Of a stretch of 64,000 bases of DNA, positions 63,015 through 64,000 are shown one piece after another. Both the position numbers and the translations under genes were made by a program. This DNA comes from GH45 sp046704385 (GTDB lineage: Bacteria > Bacteroidota > Bacteroidia > Bacteroidales > SZUA-534), in contig JBJKSB010000009.1 of assembly GCA_046704385.1 (NCBI GenBank), positions 124,001 through 188,000 on the forward strand, read 5' to 3'. The stretch's first letter is position 1, and each line of letters starts with the position of its first letter. The notes under the pieces are model-generated. The model saw only the letters and a program-made list of their open reading frames with translations. It did no database searches and was not told the DNA's origin.

Positions 63015-64000
63015 ATGAGTAGTTTGGAATCGTATTTTCAGGAATTCAGGAAAGACATTGTTGGTGACGATGCTATATATGTATCACCTTATGGGAATAA
63101 AAAGATCATTTATGCTGACTGGATTGCCAGTGGCAGGTTATACAAGCAGGTTGAGGAAAGAATTACAAATGTATTTGGTCCTTTTGTTGCCAATACGCAT
63201 ACCGAAACCAGCGAAACCGGAACCAGGATGACACAGGCTTATCATTATGCACAGTCTGTTATCAAAAAACATGTTAATGCGGGTACTGATGATGTTATTA
63301 TTGCGGCTGGTTTTGGGATGACTGCTGTGGTGAATAAGCTGATAAGAATTATGGGTTTGCGAACCTGTGGGTTTTTATCTCATAAAACCTGTTTAAAAGA
63401 TAGCGAAAAACCGGTAGTGTTTATTACCCATATGGAACATCATTCGAATCATACTTCCTGGCTCGAAACCAACGCTGAAGTAATAATTATTCCACCTGGC
63501 GAAGGTTTGACTGTTGACCCCAAAGAATTGCGTAATCAACTTGAAAAATATAAGGACAGAAAGTACAAGATTGGTGCATTTACTGCATGTTCCAATGTAA
63601 CAGGTGTGCACACGCCGTATTATGAGCTGGCAAAAATTGTGCATGAATATAGCGGATTGGTTTTTATTGATTTTGCTGCTTCAGCGCCTTACGAAGAAAT
63701 TAATATGCATCCGGGTGATGAAATGTCTAAACTGGATGGTATTTACTTCAGTCCGCACAAATTCTTGGGAGGTCCGGGATCGTCAGGTATTTTATTGTTC
63801 GATTCCAAGATATACACCAATGATATTCCGGATAATCCGGGTGGTGGAACGGTGGACTGGACTAACCCATGGAATGAATACAAATATGTTGAGAGTATTG
63901 AGGCCCGAGAGGATGGAGGAACTCCGGGTTTTCTACAATTGATTCGTGCAGCCCTTGCCTTTGAGGTAAAGGATAAGATGGGGGTGGATAATATTTTAGC
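63015..64000 (+). CDS. Class V aminotransferase (cysteine desulfurase-like), 3' end truncated
   Basis: An open frame from the ATG at 63015 runs to the window end without a stop (328 codons seen). It has the class V PLP-enzyme layout: YADWIASGRLY and NTHTETSETGTRMT near the N-terminus, ITHMEHHSNHTSWLE, FTACSNVTGVHTP, the cofactor Asp in FIDFAASAPYE and the PLP Lys in YFSPHKFLGGPGSSG. It resembles cysteine desulfurase/selenocysteine lyase-type proteins, though the substrate Cys would lie near the missing end. It is divergent from the DUF3108-like gene. Confidence 0.9.
   Translation, partial: MSSLESYFQEFRKDIVGDDAIYVSPYGNKKIIYADWIASGRLYKQVEERITNVFGPFVANTHTETSETGTRMTQAYHYAQSVIKKHVNAGTDDVIIAAGFGMTAVVNKLIRIMGLRTCGFLSHKTCLKDSEKPVVFITHMEHHSNHTSWLETNAEVIIIPPGEGLTVDPKELRNQLEKYKDRKYKIGAFTACSNVTGVHTPYYELAKIVHEYSGLVFIDFAASAPYEEINMHPGDEMSKLDGIYFSPHKFLGGPGSSGILLFDSKIYTNDIPDNPGGGTVDWTNPWNEYKYVESIEAREDGGTPGFLQLIRAALAFEVKDKMGVDNIL

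Noticed and set aside
63604..63942. 112-codon open frame on the plus strand near the right end
   Set aside because: Out of frame with the class V aminotransferase, which reads unbroken through the region with PLP motifs.
1..64000. CRISPR arrays, tRNA, rRNA and intact insertion sequences
   Set aside because: I scanned the gaps by eye and saw no spaced direct repeats, cloverleaf-like sequences or transposase genes; a tRNA or CRISPR program would be needed to exclude small ones.

Overview
The window is AT-rich, densely coded chromosomal DNA that looks like a free-living or sediment-type member of the Bacteroidota (Bacteroidales/Marinilabiliales-like). This rests on inference from several signs: many leaders carry the Bacteroidota -7 element TAnnTTTG; SecA is about 1100 residues; secA, a DUF6913-like gene and dapA sit together; glycogen genes include a eukaryote-type (GT3) synthase fused to a phosphorylase; and small RRM and cold-shock RNA-binding proteins share an operon. 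I see no rRNA, tRNA, CRISPR array or intact insertion sequence. Both ends are cut inside genes: a butyrate kinase on the left and a class V aminotransferase on the right.

Layout. 1-4.0 kb: butyrate kinase, an SDR oxidoreductase, a small outer-membrane-type protein, a Na+/H+ antiporter and a SlyD-like FKBP with a Cys-rich tail. 4.0-18.9 kb (mostly minus strand): cold-shock/RRM pair, M3 peptidase lipoprotein, hybrid histidine kinase with a degenerate receiver, glucosaminidase-LysM protein, cytidine deaminase, LacI regulator, a TonB-C-like protein, fmt, an unusual GH16-like protein with helical repeats, a cNMP-domain kinase, and an HD-like protein behind an isocitrate/isopropylmalate-type dehydrogenase. 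19.1-34.3 kb: storage-glucan island with branching enzyme and a GH13 enzyme on plus, then (after a PAS/GAF kinase) a glycogen synthase-phosphorylase fusion, GH57, GT4 and debranching enzyme on minus. 34.6-37.0 kb: PepD dipeptidase and a TauE/SafE exporter.

37.1-50.8 kb is the most distinctive region: an electron-transfer island encoding about 42 c-type haem sites. It holds a monohaem lipoprotein cytochrome with a beta-barrel-like partner, a 7-haem cytochrome with a cytochrome b, a tetrahaem cytochrome/Tat-secreted 4x[4Fe-4S]/NrfD quinol module, a 19-haem cytochrome fused to a b-type membrane domain, a c554-like tetrahaem protein and a NapC/NirT-type cytochrome. No recognisable terminal reductase is present. 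A perfect FNR-type palindrome (TTGAT-N4-ATCAA) lies upstream of the first gene. The likely role is moving electrons from menaquinol through the periplasm to an acceptor whose reductase, or extracellular conduit, is not identified here.

50.8-64 kb: a REC-PAS-GAF-PAS-kinase, dapA, DUF6913-like gene, secA, an acyl-carrier-protein-like gene lacking the canonical serine, arfB, a membrane SpoIIE-type phosphatase, a small membrane protein, a DUF3108-like protein and the start of the aminotransferase. Four histidine kinases are present with no adjacent stand-alone response regulator.
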